Source: Hyalella azteca (taxonomy: Eukaryota; Arthropoda; Malacostraca; Amphipoda; Hyalellidae). Taken from it: 64,000 bases of DNA. Under the pieces are notes generated by a model. The model was not told where the DNA came from, did not search any database, and saw only the letters and a program-made list of their open reading frames with translations. The stretch is taken from contig NW_025934535.1 of assembly GCF_000764305.2 (NCBI RefSeq), positions 124,001-188,000 of the forward strand, in the 5' to 3' direction. The position numbers and the translations under genes are program-made. The stretch's first letter is position 1. Every line of letters starts with the position of its first letter. This document shows, one piece after another, positions 40,101 through 55,100 of this stretch.

Positions 40101-43100
40101 GAAGCGGGCAAAACCGTGACCGGTGAGCCGACTTCAGAGACACAAATGAAGACAGAGTGCGACCAGCAGAGGTTCCGTCTTATGAGCATAGGGTGCATCG
40201 TTTTAGACACCATATAAATATTTCTATCTTGGACATATTAGTGACATGGTTGATCTTTATTAATATCACTTTATGGAGCATGTTCTTATTATTAGGAATT
40301 AAGGAAGACCTCAATACGAATAACACTATCAGGAGCATGTTATCTTCATGGTTAATGAAGGTCTCCATACGGATCTCACTATCTCGACCTTGTTCTTCTT
40401 GTGGTTTATGGAGGTTTCCGTCGATGCGGATATCGCCTCATCCATTTCATGGGTTTACTTGGTTCAATTAATCCCCTATTCGCAGTCGCCGGAGGCTCGG
40501 ACGTTCTCATTCATCCCTCTGATGACCGCTTGTTATTTCTTCCAGGGATCGAGTGCCACTATGAATGATGATGTGGTTTCTTGGACCGAGTTTCCTCAAT
40601 CTCTAAAATGTTTATAATTATCTTTTGAACATGTGCATTAAGATATAAGGAATTGGTGGATAGTTTTAAGTAATAATAATGATTTTAAAAGGAAATGCCC
40701 GCAAATCTCACAATTTTGTTGATCAGTAATTCAAACGGAAACACTCGAAAATTCATGTAAAAAAAAATTTATTGAAAGTAATTTATTTTTGACTGGAGTC
40801 TCTGCAAAAATATTATAACTATACACGATTCTTGCAAATTGGCTCCAATTATGTACCTGGGAGATTTTATTCAATCGTTAGCTTCGAGACTCGCAAGAAT
40901 TTGCCTAACCATCATTGAGAGTTAAATGCAGAATTATATTGACTTTCTTTCTCGTACCATAGTACTGAGTTTCTATCCAACGCTAAAATGATTTTATTTA
41001 ACATAGAAATTTCAAAATTCCGTATTAATTTCCATTGACATTTCCTCGACAATTTATAGCAAGATAATTTTGTCGGTTTCCACGACAGACACAGCAACCG
41101 ACTACCCTGAGGAGACCGGCTGCCGGGCCTCCAAGTTTCAGTGTTGCCCGGACGGAGTAACTGAGGCCCGGGGAGAGAACTTCGCTGGATGTCCGTCCAT
41201 TTGTCAGTGCCACAAGGTGGGGTGCGGAAGCTTCAGCGCACAATGCAGAACAAATCGGGCTGTACTTTGGCTCCTAAGGGAGCGTGTGGGGCAGAGGGGT
41301 TACTTTTATTGTGGTGTTTGTTGCTCGTGAGCGATGGCATATCAGGGCATGAAGGATAGCGAGGATATTTCTAGCCGTATTCTGTGGGAGCAATTATGGA
41401 AATTTAAACGACAGTTATAAATCCCAAAAGTTACCTTTAACTGAAATATAAAACCTGTTATCACTGACGCATTTTTACCTTTTCAAAATGAAATGATCTG
41501 CTACTTTATTGCCTATTGGGATACTTCGAGGTACAAGAATAATGCGAATACTTCAGTTTCGACACATTGTGGGACGCCAAAAACGGCTGCTGCACATCGT
41601 AAATAATATATCAGTTCATGTTGAGTACATACTGAAACAAACTGCAACATTGTAAAATAAGGAATATATACCTATTATTTTTTAACCCTTTCAATCAACT
41701 TTACCAGCCAACTTTATAAATTAACCATCCATGTAGTAATCATCGTCAACAATTCGATTATCTCTGATGTTGCGATCACCACAGCAATTCTTTTCAAATG
41801 GCTGCCGCCAGCCACCCTATAGGCGGCCTTGCCGTCAACAGCGACAAATGGCCTAGGAGCTGCGAGAGTCGTTTTCGAGGGCCTAATGGTTCTGTGTTAT
41901 GCAATTTAGCTTGAATGTTTTCGCGCCGAAGACAAATACGTCAAGTTCTAATTTCTGAACGGATGAATATTTGTGTTTTGTTTCATGATCTTAAATCTAG
42001 TTGTGTAAATATGACTAATTGAGCCTGTTATGAAAAATCCTGTTATAGAAGTTTGCTGATTATTGTTGTTCAGACCAAGTTTTCACCATTTCCGTTTAAT
42101 AACTTTTGATATTTTCCTTGAAAATTCTATTGTCTCGCGTGCCTATGATGATCCTTTCCGTAGCTAGATCAAAACTTTTACGAAAAAAAATTGTTTTTTG
42201 ACTAACTTTTTCAATTCCGAGCAACTTATCTTAATTATTTATAATCTATTATAATATAAACGATATCCACTCTTACAAACAGCGCACCAAATCAGTAGGT
42301 AACTGTGTGCATTAAACGCGGGCAACCCCGCTAGCTCTAACATCGCTTTGATTCACGTTTTTGAACAATTTTTATACCTGTGGACCATTGCATATGCAGT
42401 ATAGTTGGTTAATTTCCGCGACAAAATTCCTTGCTGAGTTGTACAAAGAAGCTAAACTCTAATAAATTTTGTGCATAAATTTTCTGTCAATCTAATACCT
42501 GGACGATTTGATCTCCTGACAGCTTGGAGCTCACGAGGATACCTGCGATCCTGTGACCAATCAATGTCACTGCAAGCCTGGGGTCGGCGGCACCAAGTGT
42601 GACCGCTGCGAGCCTGGCTTCTGGGGTCTACCGTTGATACAGCGCGGCAGTGATGGATGCTTGCGTGAGTTTAGGCTTCACTATTAGGATGTGATGGTTC
42701 AGGGGGACCTGCCAGTCGAAGGAATATGGTATTGCGAGTTTGATGGTTCGGGAGGACCTGCCAGTCGAAGGAATAAAGTGGCGAGAGCGTGATGGTTCAG
42801 GGTGACCTGCCAGTCGAAGGAATATGGTATTGCGAGTTTGATGGTTCAGGGGGCCTGCCAGTCGAAGGAATGTGGTATTGAAAGTTTGATGGTTCAGGGT
42901 GACGTGCTAGTAGAAGGAATATGGCGTGATGGTTCAGGAGGACCTGCCAGTCGAAGGAATATGGTGTTGAGAGTTTGATGGTTCACGGGGACCTGCCAGT
43001 CGAAGGAATATGGTATTGAGAGCGCGATGGTTCAGGGTGACCTGTCAGTCGAAGGAATATAGCATTGAGAGAGTTTGATGGTTCAGGATGATGTGCCGAT

Positions 43101-46100
43101 TTAGACTTGGAAGGTAGATGGTATTGCAGCCGCGATGGTTCGTGGTGATGAGCCAGTGTTGACATTGAGGGAAGCAAGGATCGGGGGTAATTGATGACGT
43201 GTTGCCATCGAGGGGGAAGACAATGGTGGTTGTGGCTTCTGGAACCGAAATAGGTTAGCCGTTTTATTATTCAGTAATTTGGTCTTTCTGTAAAACGTTT
43301 TACTAAATTTACCACCAGTATTCCCCCTAAAATATTTATATGACAAGGATAACACTCTGTCGTCGAGATTTCGAAGCCATCTAGGGCAAATTATGCCAGT
43401 GAAAAAAACTTAAAATTATATAAGGTTGGAGCTGTCTCGGCAATAACGCAACAAGAGTTATTCAAGCTTATTTTTAGTCATGCATTAATGAAGTCTAATG
43501 GCATTTTTTGATACCGTAAGCTCCATAATCAGCATGAAATTTCTGCAAGCCCGAAAATAAGTCAGTTGCGGGATATTATTCATACTCAATCCACGGGATC
43601 TCATCAATCACTTTAATGATTTGGCTTCTCCTTCTTCGTATGATAAATTGAGAGCTTAATTGCGCCTTTCATGCCGAGCTTCTTTTTATCGAGCGATCTT
43701 AGATCGTTAGCCGAAACATATGTATGCAGATTTTTTTTCATCTTTACTTTTTGGTTTTAACAGCATTGTAGGGAACACGAATAACGAACTTTCTTTCCCT
43801 GCTCTACCTTTGTTTTTATGGGCTATAAAAATTCTTTAGCTCGTCACACGTCCTAACGAGTCTGAAAATCTGAAAACTTTTCCTTTGTGTGATTTTGCTA
43901 AGAAATAAAAAACAAAATGTTTTGCAATGTAGTGTAAAAATTGATGCATTTACGCACACACGACGGGAAAGTTGGCTTTATTTACTTTTTTGATAATTTA
44001 CAATGTCGTATAGTTCATTCATTACTGAAACTATTTTATCCTTGCTTTTCTGCAAGCCTTTCAACACGTTTAAAATATCGCATGAACTTCAGTACTCAAT
44101 TTACTTGACAAAAGCCCATCTCAAGTATTCCCCATATACTAATTGGGCCGACCCAGCATATACAAGTATTCCTTCAACGCGCGGGAAGTTGGCTGAAAGT
44201 TTGTTCAATTACCATACACATATTCCCTGTTTAAAGTAATTTATCATGTTTTCTCTTACGCGATAACCATACACATATTCATCGTTCAAATTTGTGTCAC
44301 ATTTTATCGTACAAGAGATAACCATACACATATTCAGCTTTCAAATTTGTGTAACATTTTATCGCACAAGAGATAACCATCCACACATTCTGCTTGCAAG
44401 TGTATTTCCCACTTTATTACACCATCAATAAATACTGCATTTTTCATCGCAAAAGTTTTTGCTTGCTCACCAGCGTGCGGATGTTCGCTGTTCGGTTCCG
44501 TGCGCGACGACTGCGAACAGATGACCGGACAGTGCGTGTGCAAGCCAGGCATCGGCGGGAAGAAATGCAACATGTGCCCTGACGGACTTGTTCTTGGGCC
44601 CAAGGGATGTCAGCCAGGTACTCATTATATGTTATTTCAATAACTAACAGCATAATTTTAAATAATTTGATAATAATAAATAATTAATAATAAATTCATT
44701 TTAAAATAGCCAATTTTTATTTCCTCAGGCTGGTTAGTATTGTATATTGTCGTTTTAAAAACCCTCGGACAAAGCATACCATTACATATTATTAAATTTA
44801 TTTTCGCGCTCAATTGCTTATGAAACTTTTGTCTTACGAGTACGACCAACTTGTTTCACCATTTTCACTACAATTGTGCACCAAAAGCCTGTTTTTCTAA
44901 ATTGAATAGAAGCATTTATTTAGTCTATTACAAACGCATTGATAATATTTTTTCCAGAAAACACTCTCTTTCTCACGCATTTCCACCTGTCATTTCCACA
45001 GCAAGTGTCCACGCAACAACTGCCCCGAACAGCTGCGATGAGCTGCAGTGCTACTTCGGTGCCCACTGCCACCAGCAGCTGCCTGGAGGCCTCGTCGAAT
45101 GCGTCTGTGACGCCCAGTGCCCCGCAGACTCGAGCAACGTCACGCCCGTCTGTGGCTCGGACGGCGAGACGTACGGCTCCGAGTGCCACCTCAAGCTCTT
45201 CGCCTGCCGCTACCAGAAAGACGTCGTCGCTCAGGGACTTGGACCTTGCAACCTGCCTGGTGAGTAGCGGTGTGCTGGACGTCGTTTTTAGCGCATTTTC
45301 TCATTTATGGAAAAAATGCACTATTGTGCTCGCCATATCCGTCCGTCCGTCCGTCCGTCAGTCCGTCCGTCCATCCGTCCGTCCGTGACTTCACGTTTTC
45401 GTCGACGAAAAAATGCGCTCTGTCACTCACTGCAGTGAGTACTGAGTTATATTTTTTTACCTTCGTATGCTTGCACTCTCGTGTTCCTGTAAATTCGGTT
45501 TCGGGATTTCTTTGTTTATGTCGATATTTTTTCTTCATATACTGTTTTGCCCTGTTCATATATACGACTCATTTGCACTTATATTCCAGTTTTTTATGTT
45601 TTCTTTGATAGAATTTTATTTATGTGGCTTTATATTCAATGTGTTTTTTTTTCAACAATGAAGAGTGGCTCATTTCAAATAATCTGTGTGCAATGTTTGC
45701 TCTCAAGCATGGGCCTAATGTTTTAGCTTTTTTAAATACCTTCGAGTCCAAATAAACGTTACCCTTATAATAAATGAACGAGAACAAAATGTACTAAAAA
45801 CTTTATACCGCTAATATAACCCAAGCACATCCTCTACGTTAGTGGCTTAGAATTAATGAGTATCAACTCGTTAAGTTGATTAGTCTTTATTTTGAGTCAA
45901 CCATATCATACTGTTAAATTTAACTGATGAGGCTATATGATCTTTTGGCTTTGATTGTTACATTAGATTTTAGCTCCTGCATGCTGCTGCATTTTCTCGG
46001 TATCACAGTGGCCTCAATCTAATCTCTGTAAGCAAACAATTTTCTGATTGATTCTCTAAGAGCATTTTCAATACTTGAGACAATGCACCAATAATCTATT

Positions 46101-49100
46101 CATTCGTTAATATTCCAACCATACTCATAAAAATGCACGCCAATTTCATTCGCTCCTATTGATACAATCAAATAGAATTTGATTATGAGGCTCGAATACT
46201 CGTTCCAACATCAAAGTCTTTATATTTTTTTCTTTTGCTTGGGCCCTCTTTCGTAGATATTCCTTCAGCAATCCGCACTGTTTCTTAGTTTTCAATGATC
46301 GCAGCTTCCGCACTCCGTTTACCCTGCACAGGCATTCACTTGCCACCTTGATAGCACTCAGTCATGCCATAGCCGTATACGGCAAATATAAAGTGGTCTT
46401 ATCTACTGGTCTTCGCATCGTCAAAAGCTGACTTCAGCTCATCGAAGAAGAACTCCATATCGAATCTTCAAGAAGAATTTCACCCGTCCTGAATGCATTT
46501 AGACGGGCGTCTTCTGGGACATCGTGCAGCCGCGTCCAGTAACCGTTTCATGTCGTCGAAACGGCTTTGTTTACACACAACCATACATGATGTGTGTGGC
46601 ATCCTCATCATATCAACCGTCAAAAATTATGACATCATCGTTGATGAAATATTGACCCTCTTTTTTGTGGAGCCCTTTTACGGACCAGCGAAAATCACAG
46701 CAGCAAATGCACTTCACAAACATCGATGCGTGATGGCAGACACTTGTTCACTGAATATTTGGAGACACTTGGAGAGCAGAGCAATATTTGGGTCTAAAAT
46801 AAACAGAGTGCTTGCTGACAAGTAGAAACAAAATATCTAGTATTGAAGATTCAACGAAATTTCAGCCTTCATAAAGGAATAAAATTTGATATCTCGTTTC
46901 TGTTCATTCATCGTAATTGCTGATGAAAATATTCAGGACAGAGTATACAGTATATACAAGGAAACAATTTATTGAAAAAGATACGGTGACCTACTCCTAT
47001 AAGAATATCCAGAGAGTCGGTCAAACTGCTTCTGTACACTATATATAAAGGTTGCCCTATGAAATCGTTGGAACACAAAAGATTATAAGCTGTACAAAGA
47101 TTCGTTATTCAATCATGTTATTTATTTTAACATATTGAGGGAAGATGGCAATAGAATTTTATTTATTAATTTATTACTAATTTAATTCAGATCAGTCAAA
47201 AAATGCCATTTTCGATTTTCACCTCCGTTTCTTATGGTATTCTACGTCCAGATATACATACCCACTCTTTTCTAAAAAATTTACTCTTCATAATGATCTT
47301 TGCGTTTTATATTTAAATATCTTTTCTAATTTCGAGGATTGCAGACTTTAGTTCTATTGTCTCCGGGTGCATGAATTTCTTTCTGGTTTATTATTTCATC
47401 AGTAAAATATATTTTAAAGTTTGTCTATCTACATTCTAACACCAATTAAATCATTGAACTACCTCTTCCATACATTTTTTTAATTCATAAGATTTATTCA
47501 TCAAGTTTAACAAAAGATTGTTCACGATCTTAAATTTTGATTACCGAATACAATAATTTTTTTCTGAAATAATTACAATTTTTCTTTTTCTTCAAAATGA
47601 TGATCATATGCCCAGAAAATTCACCCTTCATTTTGAAATTTGATTTCAGTTACAAATTTTTTCAAGTCTCTTCCAAACAATATAGCACCGACCATAACTT
47701 AAATATTCGTTTACATTCTTACTTATACTTATACTTATACTTATCGTTTACTTATACTTATCGTTTACATTCTTACTTAATTCTCAGCCCATCTATACAC
47801 TCACATTTAAAATTAAATCGTACACCTTGCTCAATCTTGAATAATAATGTAATTGCTTGGGTCACAATGGTAATAATCAATTTCATTGAATTGCGCATAA
47901 ACAAACCTATTTGTAATGACACTTTTTTATTTGTACCATACTTGAGATTCAAGGCCATTCAAAACGAATGTCCAAATTTATATTTATTATTTAATTTGTA
48001 TTTATTTTTCTCATGAATGATGAACTACACAATACTGAATTGAGGCTTCACTTAACCGCACTTATTTGGTTGGTTAAAAAACAGCAAGTATGAGCCTTTT
48101 CAATTCTACGTATTCGTTATTTTTTTTAGATTCGTGCTTTTTTGTCAATCAAATGATTTTATTTATATTTATTATGATGAATCGTCCAACTATCACCTGT
48201 CCCACGACATGTTTTCTATCCTATTGTTTTTTTATTTATTTCATATTCGTTTAACTTTATTTCTTGGCTTGATTAGAAAAGATTGATCATGTACATGGTG
48301 ATAAAAAGGCCGCCGCTACTAACCGATCAGATGACGTGACCGAAAATCCCCTTCTTGGTCGCTCCACAGCGGCGCTATCGACCGAACCCCATCGGGAGGA
48401 AGCGGCCAAGTCGACACGCCACCTTCTTCCTCATCATATGAGACCTGCCGACGTGACCAGCGATACAACGAATCTTGAATCACTTCGAGAAAATGAAGCA
48501 AGCCCTGAGAACACAAGGCAGGCAGACAGCACAAGCCGCAGCGCGAACGTTCAACACCAGAAGAATTTTATGAATAAATCAGTGGACTTTGTTGTTAAAC
48601 CAGGTATTTATACAAAGATTAACCATGATCTGTGGCCAAAAATTAGTCACGAAAGTACAGTTAGTTCCGATTGGACGGGAAGTGTGGCTAATCATAACTG
48701 GATGGACGACCGTAATGTTGCCAATGTGCACTCGGAAGACAGTCAAGATGCCTCCGACTTCCACTGGACGGACACCGAAGATACCGTGGATACGCAGTGG
48801 CAGGACGCGGAGACCAGTTTCCCTTGGACGAATACCGGTCTCAGCACTTCTAGCATGATGGCCACGGCGAGTTCCGAGAACAGCATTCTTCGTGCAACTC
48901 AAACTTCTTATTCGACGACGAAAAAGTTCGGCGCATCGTGCACAACGCACCTTGACTGCCCCCTGGCGCGATCCGAGTGCATCGAGGGCATTTGTTCCTG
49001 CCAAGAAGGCTCCTCCTGGAGTCAGGATTTACAGCTTTGTGAGGGTAAGTTCCTAAACCCCCTACCATTCACTCCCAGTAAATTTGTCCGTGTTTTGTGG

Positions 49101-52100
49101 TAGTTCTCTGCGTACCTTATTTTTAATAGCTTTCATAAGTGTGCACGCCTTATATTTATTTTATACCGCTAATTTTATTTATCTGAGGATGATAACTAGA
49201 TAAGATGAACAGCAAAACAATGATACCACACCATTCATTGGAGACACTTCACCGTAAAATAATCTGATCGTGTCTAATAATTATTTTTTTTTTATTTTTT
49301 AGTTTGTGAAAACTTGTTGCACTCTGCACTAATAAAAATTGTGTGGATTTCTGCTTTTAGTTGACATATTACGGCTGTGGCATTTACCGGTATCTTTTGA
49401 TGATGCTCGGCGTGTTTTCAGGCTCATCCACAAATATTTTAACACCTTTGTTGAAAATTTCTTCAATTTGCCTTTATTCAATATTCGCGGGCTCTTTTGT
49501 CTTCATTAAATCTTTAGGCAAATTCGAATTTCTCGCTGTAATTTTCCATCAATAATCAATTAGGATTTTAAGAGAATCTTCTAAATAATTATTATACATA
49601 AATTTTGTTCAAAACTAAATCAAACATCATCGTTTTGTGGATTGAACTCTACCTCAGTCTTGATGGAACTCTCCCTAAAATTCTGACTAGAGATAGACGG
49701 ACATTTTCATATGTTATTTTCGAAACGGTGCTCAAACCATAGCTTGTATACTTCGAATTAAAAGAAGGAATTCAGATCTCTTAAATACAAGTAATTTTCT
49801 TTTTTTTTAGAGAAGAAATTTTTATATAAAGGGTTCATATCGCATTCCTGGAGAGGTATTATTCAAATAAGTATTTCAATAATTACCGCATTTATAGCAA
49901 TGTCAAGCCCTAAATGCCAGTAAGTTTATGTTTTCAAGCCATTGAAATATTCTGATTATTTAAAGGGATTTAGGCGTATTTTTGCAGTAAAAATGTTATC
50001 AAATATTCATATTTTAATTTCTATATTGTTTGTGAAAGTCAGAATGCTGTTGAAAAGTTGAGTTGTTGTGCTACGCTCATGGAGGAAAGGCTGACTTTTT
50101 ACTGTGGGCCTATTAAAAGAATACCGATTTTTGGGCCGCCTAATTTATTGTCTGGGTTTCCAAGGGCCTATTTTTCCTTGTTCTGTTTTCTTCGCGTGGC
50201 CGTGACAATAAAGAATGCTTCGTTGCCTTAAGTTAGGCTTCACAAATAGCAGGCAGGAGGTCTAAGTAACTCCTACAGTTTTTTAACTTTACTCGTAGAA
50301 TTATCAAATCAATACATAATAAATTAATTTTTCCTTGTTATAACTGCAGAAATTATCCTCACTACTTTTAAGTAAAAGATTTTTCTAGGCAGTTATTTAA
50401 ATTTCTACATTCAAATATTCATATTCCATATCGTGATCACAATTAGACTTTGCGATAAAGAGTGATTATTCACATTCTTGGATATGAATTTCGAAGAAGC
50501 GAATCATCATTATATTAATATTTTATTCCGTTAGCCTGATACTGAAGATTTGAAATATTTAAGTTTCTAGGAAGATTCTTCGAAATTTTATATGCGGAAC
50601 AACGAAACTCGATCTGTTCCTTTCGTAAGCTCAAAGGCAATGAACTATAATTTCGAGTCGCTCTTTCATTAATCGAATTGGGACAAAGGAATACTTATCA
50701 GGGGGAAAACTAAATAAAAAAGCAATTTCAGGCTAGCATCGCAAAACAGATCTCGAAGCTCATTGGTCGAGGCACAACGTATCTTCGTGACAAGAACCTA
50801 GCAAGGTTCTATGATTAATCAAATTATGTTACCAGTGAACTGTCGTGATTAATAGTGAAACACTCAATTAAAGAAGTAAATTCATTCCCAATTCATTGGG
50901 GGTTCAGTTACCGAAAAAACGCTAGATTTCGTCAGGCAAATGGGATTTTCGTTAATAAAAGTACAAATTAAAGCAAGGAAACATTAGATTAAAAAACGTA
51001 ACTGAAAAGATAAATTTTATTAATTTATCCAATTAATCATAGCCTAACACTAGAAATATTGTGTTTCCAAATTAACTAAAAATTAACCTAATGGATTTTC
51101 TACATTGGTCGTCGGGTAGTTGTCGAAATTATAAGTTGAAAAATTACGTCAGGAGGCCATTAAGTATTTTTCGCAATGTCATTTTCCGAAAGTTAATTCA
51201 TGAAGCTGAAACTCTGAAGCAGCCTTGTTGCATTCAATTCCTGAAAATTCTATCCAAGCAACATCCGCTGGAAAATTTTCTGCAAGAAACTCTTATCTTT
51301 CGTTTTTCTTGGTGCCATCTTAAGCATACTCGCTGTCATTTCCTTCTAGCTGCCATTACCTTCAAGCAGACCACTGTCTTTGTGTCACGCAGAAAACGCC
51401 CCCGGTCACGAAGCTGCCACGGAGAACCCGTGTTCACGTTCCCCATGTCATGAAGGTGCCACTTGCGTGCCCCAACCGAAGGGGAGCTTCACCTGCGACT
51501 GCCCTCCCCATCGATCTGGTCCCCTTTGTGGGGAACACCACAGCGCCCCCTACCAGACCCCTTCCTTTCAAGGCAACTCATTCCTCGAGATCAAGAAGAT
51601 CAAAGCGTACAATAAAGTTCAGGTGCTGATCATAACAATCCTGCATGCATCCTTGACGATAATTGGATAAAAATTGAGCTCAAAGGTGGAGCTCAAGAGA
51701 CGGGCTGATTATTGTAATCAATTTACATATGTTGTAATTGCAGCTAGTTACAATAATTTTCCAATAGTTTAGAAGTTATTAGATTAATAAAAAATTATTT
51801 ATTATTCGTCTAATGATTAAGCTCCGTCTCTTAGACTTTTTCATGAAACTTTAGCGAAATGAATTGAAAAACTCTGCGTGTTTTCACTGGTATCTCATTT
51901 ATTATTCTAGTCGGTGGGTCTGTTAAAGTCACCTTTAATGGGCTCCAAGTGTTTCTAGTGTTTAAATAAAGATTATCTAACCAATTTAGCCTTAAGTATT
52001 AATTTTTATCGTGAGCGTCGAGACCATTTTTTGCTAATATAAGACGGCATGTGTCGCAATGTTCCAGATTGAGTTGGAGTTTCGGTCGTTCACGTCTAGC

Positions 52101-55100
52101 GGGCTGCTGTTGTACACGCAGCAGCAGGAGGACGGAGAGGGCGACTTCTTGTCACTTGCGGTGGTCGACGGTTTTGTCGAATTTCGATTCAATTTGGGGT
52201 CCGGGACTGCAATTATCAGGAGTCATCACAAAATCTCGTCTAAAAGATTTCACAGAGTGTGTGATTCTGTTTAAAGTTTAATATGAATATTAGCATTTGA
52301 ATACAGTGAGAATTTTACCATACCAAATTTATGTGTACTAAATCAAGAATGAAAGTAATTTGTCGAATGAACAACAACGAGGCTTAAATTAGACAGTGTT
52401 TGATCTTATATGTAGTTGCAGAAATTGTGCTTTGTATAATATCAATTGTGTGAAAAATTACTATATATAAAATTTTTCTCGCATTAGGTGGTAGCAAAAC
52501 GATACCAGAGAGATGGCGTGCTGCAGCTGGACGGTGCAGAAGACGTCTCGGGCAAAGCCCCCGGCCACCTCAAGTCGCTGGATCTCAGAGGCTCTACGTT
52601 CCTTGGATACGTTAAGGGGGACTCAAGCAAGTATGTTAATGTTCTAATATTTGCTTTAACTAATATTTGCACTAATGAACGGCAATAATTTTACCTTATT
52701 TCACAATTGTATTTTTTGTTCGTCTTTTTGTGTGTGTTTTTTTTTTTGAGCGAAGCATGGAACCTAAATAAGTGACTATTTGCAGGCGTATGCATGCTCA
52801 TGTCTGGATATTACCAGGCTGTTGAACTTAATTCCTATTAGGAGAGTAGTAAGGCGAACCATATCTATAAGGAGAGGGTTAATCAAAAAATTTAGTAATT
52901 CTTATTCAGTAGGTGTACATTTTTTCCAAAAATAAATATCTCATCAGAATATCAAAATATACGGTGAACGAGAGTGCCATGCTGAGTGCGGGTTGCTTCT
53001 GATCTCTCTTTAATTTGAGTGCTTTATTTTCAAAATTATATCTAGAATTTAAATGAAATTCTGTATGACGATGTTCCGGAAAACGGGCTTAATAAATCGC
53101 ATTAGGTGGTAGCAAAACGATACCAGAGAGATGGCGTGCTGCAGCTGGACGGTGCAGAAGACGTCTCGGGCAAAGCCCCCGGCCACCTCAAGTCGCTGGA
53201 TCTCAGAGGCTCTACGTTCCTTGGATACGTTAAGGGGGACTCAAGCAAGTATGTTAATGTTCTAATATTTGCTTTAACTAATATTTGCACTAATGAACGG
53301 CAATAATTTTACCTTATTTCACAATTGTATTTTTTGTTCGTCTTTTTGTGTGTGTTTTTTTTTTTGAGCGAAGCATGGAACCTAAATAAGTGACTATTTG
53401 CAGGCGTATGCATGCTCATGTCTGGATATTACCAGGCTGTTGAACTTAATTCCTATTAGGAGAGTAGTAAGGCGAACCATATCTATAAGGAGAGGGTTAA
53501 TCAAAAAATTTAGTAATTCTTATTCAGTAGGTGTACATTTTTTCCAAAAAATAAATATCTCATGAGAATATCAAAATATTCGGTGAATGATAGTACCGTG
53601 ATGAGTGCGGGTTGCTTCCGATCTCTCTTTAATTTGAGTGCTTTATTTTCAAAATTATATCTAGAATTTAAATGAAATTCTGTATGACGATGTTCCGGAA
53701 AACGGGCTTAATAAATTTCAGCAACTACCTATTCGTCTCAGACGTTAAAAGTTAAGCTCAGGTTAGAAAATTTTAAATAATTCTTAAAATAAGGCCACAC
53801 ACACAAAATTTTTTCCTTTCTTGTCAATGCTGGAGTTCAGGAAAGAAAGTTTGTGTTCGCAATTTTGTATTTGATCCGTGTTGAAGTTCTGAAAAGTAAA
53901 TGTCCTCTTTAAAATTCCTTATAATATGGGACAACTTGGGCACCCAATAAGGATTAGTCGTTTGCAATTTTGGCCTTGATGGATATTAGTAAGATAATAG
54001 TGAGGCTTTGTAAAGCTAATAGGGTGAGGGTCAATTTATTTTTCATTTAATGGTTTTAATTTCCCCATAAGTGTTGGAAATTAAATAACCTCTTCAACAT
54101 TACTAAGAATAGGAAACAATGCGAGTACCAACGAAGGATTGATTGAATGTTTTTTTCCTAGATTTACATTGAAGTGTTGAAATTAAAATACCTCTTCAAC
54201 ATTCCTTATAAGTAGGGATAACGTGAGCACCAATGAAGAATTGATCACTTGTTATTTTGTCCGTGATAATATTAGGATAATATGTGCAGTATTATTATTT
54301 TGTCCGTGATATGTTAGGATAATAGTGATTTTGCAGTGCTTGAAAAGGGATATTTAATTTAAAAATTCTCCCATAAAAATGTTTTTTCATTTAGTGGTTT
54401 CAAATTCCCGAGAATTTAAGTATTGAAAACTACAGGCCTTCTTCAACATTCCCTAGAATATGGGATAACGTGGGCACCAACGAAGGATTGGTTGGCTGCA
54501 TTCGCTCCCTCCGCATCAACGGTCGTCCCATAGACCTGATCTGGCCAGGGTCTAGTCAGATCATCCAAGGCTCGCTGGTATCAGACTGCGTCTCGAGTCC
54601 CTGTTACAGTTTGCCTTGTTTGAACAGAGGCTCCTGCCGACCAACGGATACCACGAGCTTCAAATGCCACTGCCGAGAAGGCTATCGAGGTAAATTGAGT
54701 CAAATTTGAGGGTCAGAAGACTTACATGAGCAAATACTTTCCAGGTTAATTGCTGATGACAAATTTGTTTTAGACAATCAAGATTGCAATGTTGATCTTG
54801 TAACGCAAAATGAATTGGAATTTTCTTAAATAATTTATAAAATTTCTAAAAACTCTCATTGCTAGTGGAAATAGTTTTTTGAGCTATTAAAATCATGATC
54901 AACGTAGCTTTCCTGATAATAGAAATCTATTCTTTGTTCACTGTTCAGATATTTGTCGATATTTATCAACACTTCGAGGCGCCTGCTTACTTATATTCCA
55001 GAACATTTTTGGTCAAAACAAATTCCTTCCGAAAGCTAGGACGAAACTTAAAAAATTCTTGCTTGAATAACAGCTCGAAAAGATTTCTAAGAGAGTGGTA

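Noticed and set aside
46146..46825. Two modest open frames (minus 66 codons, plus 110 codons)
   Set aside because: Protein-like composition in places, but no recognised domain, splice context or second exon.
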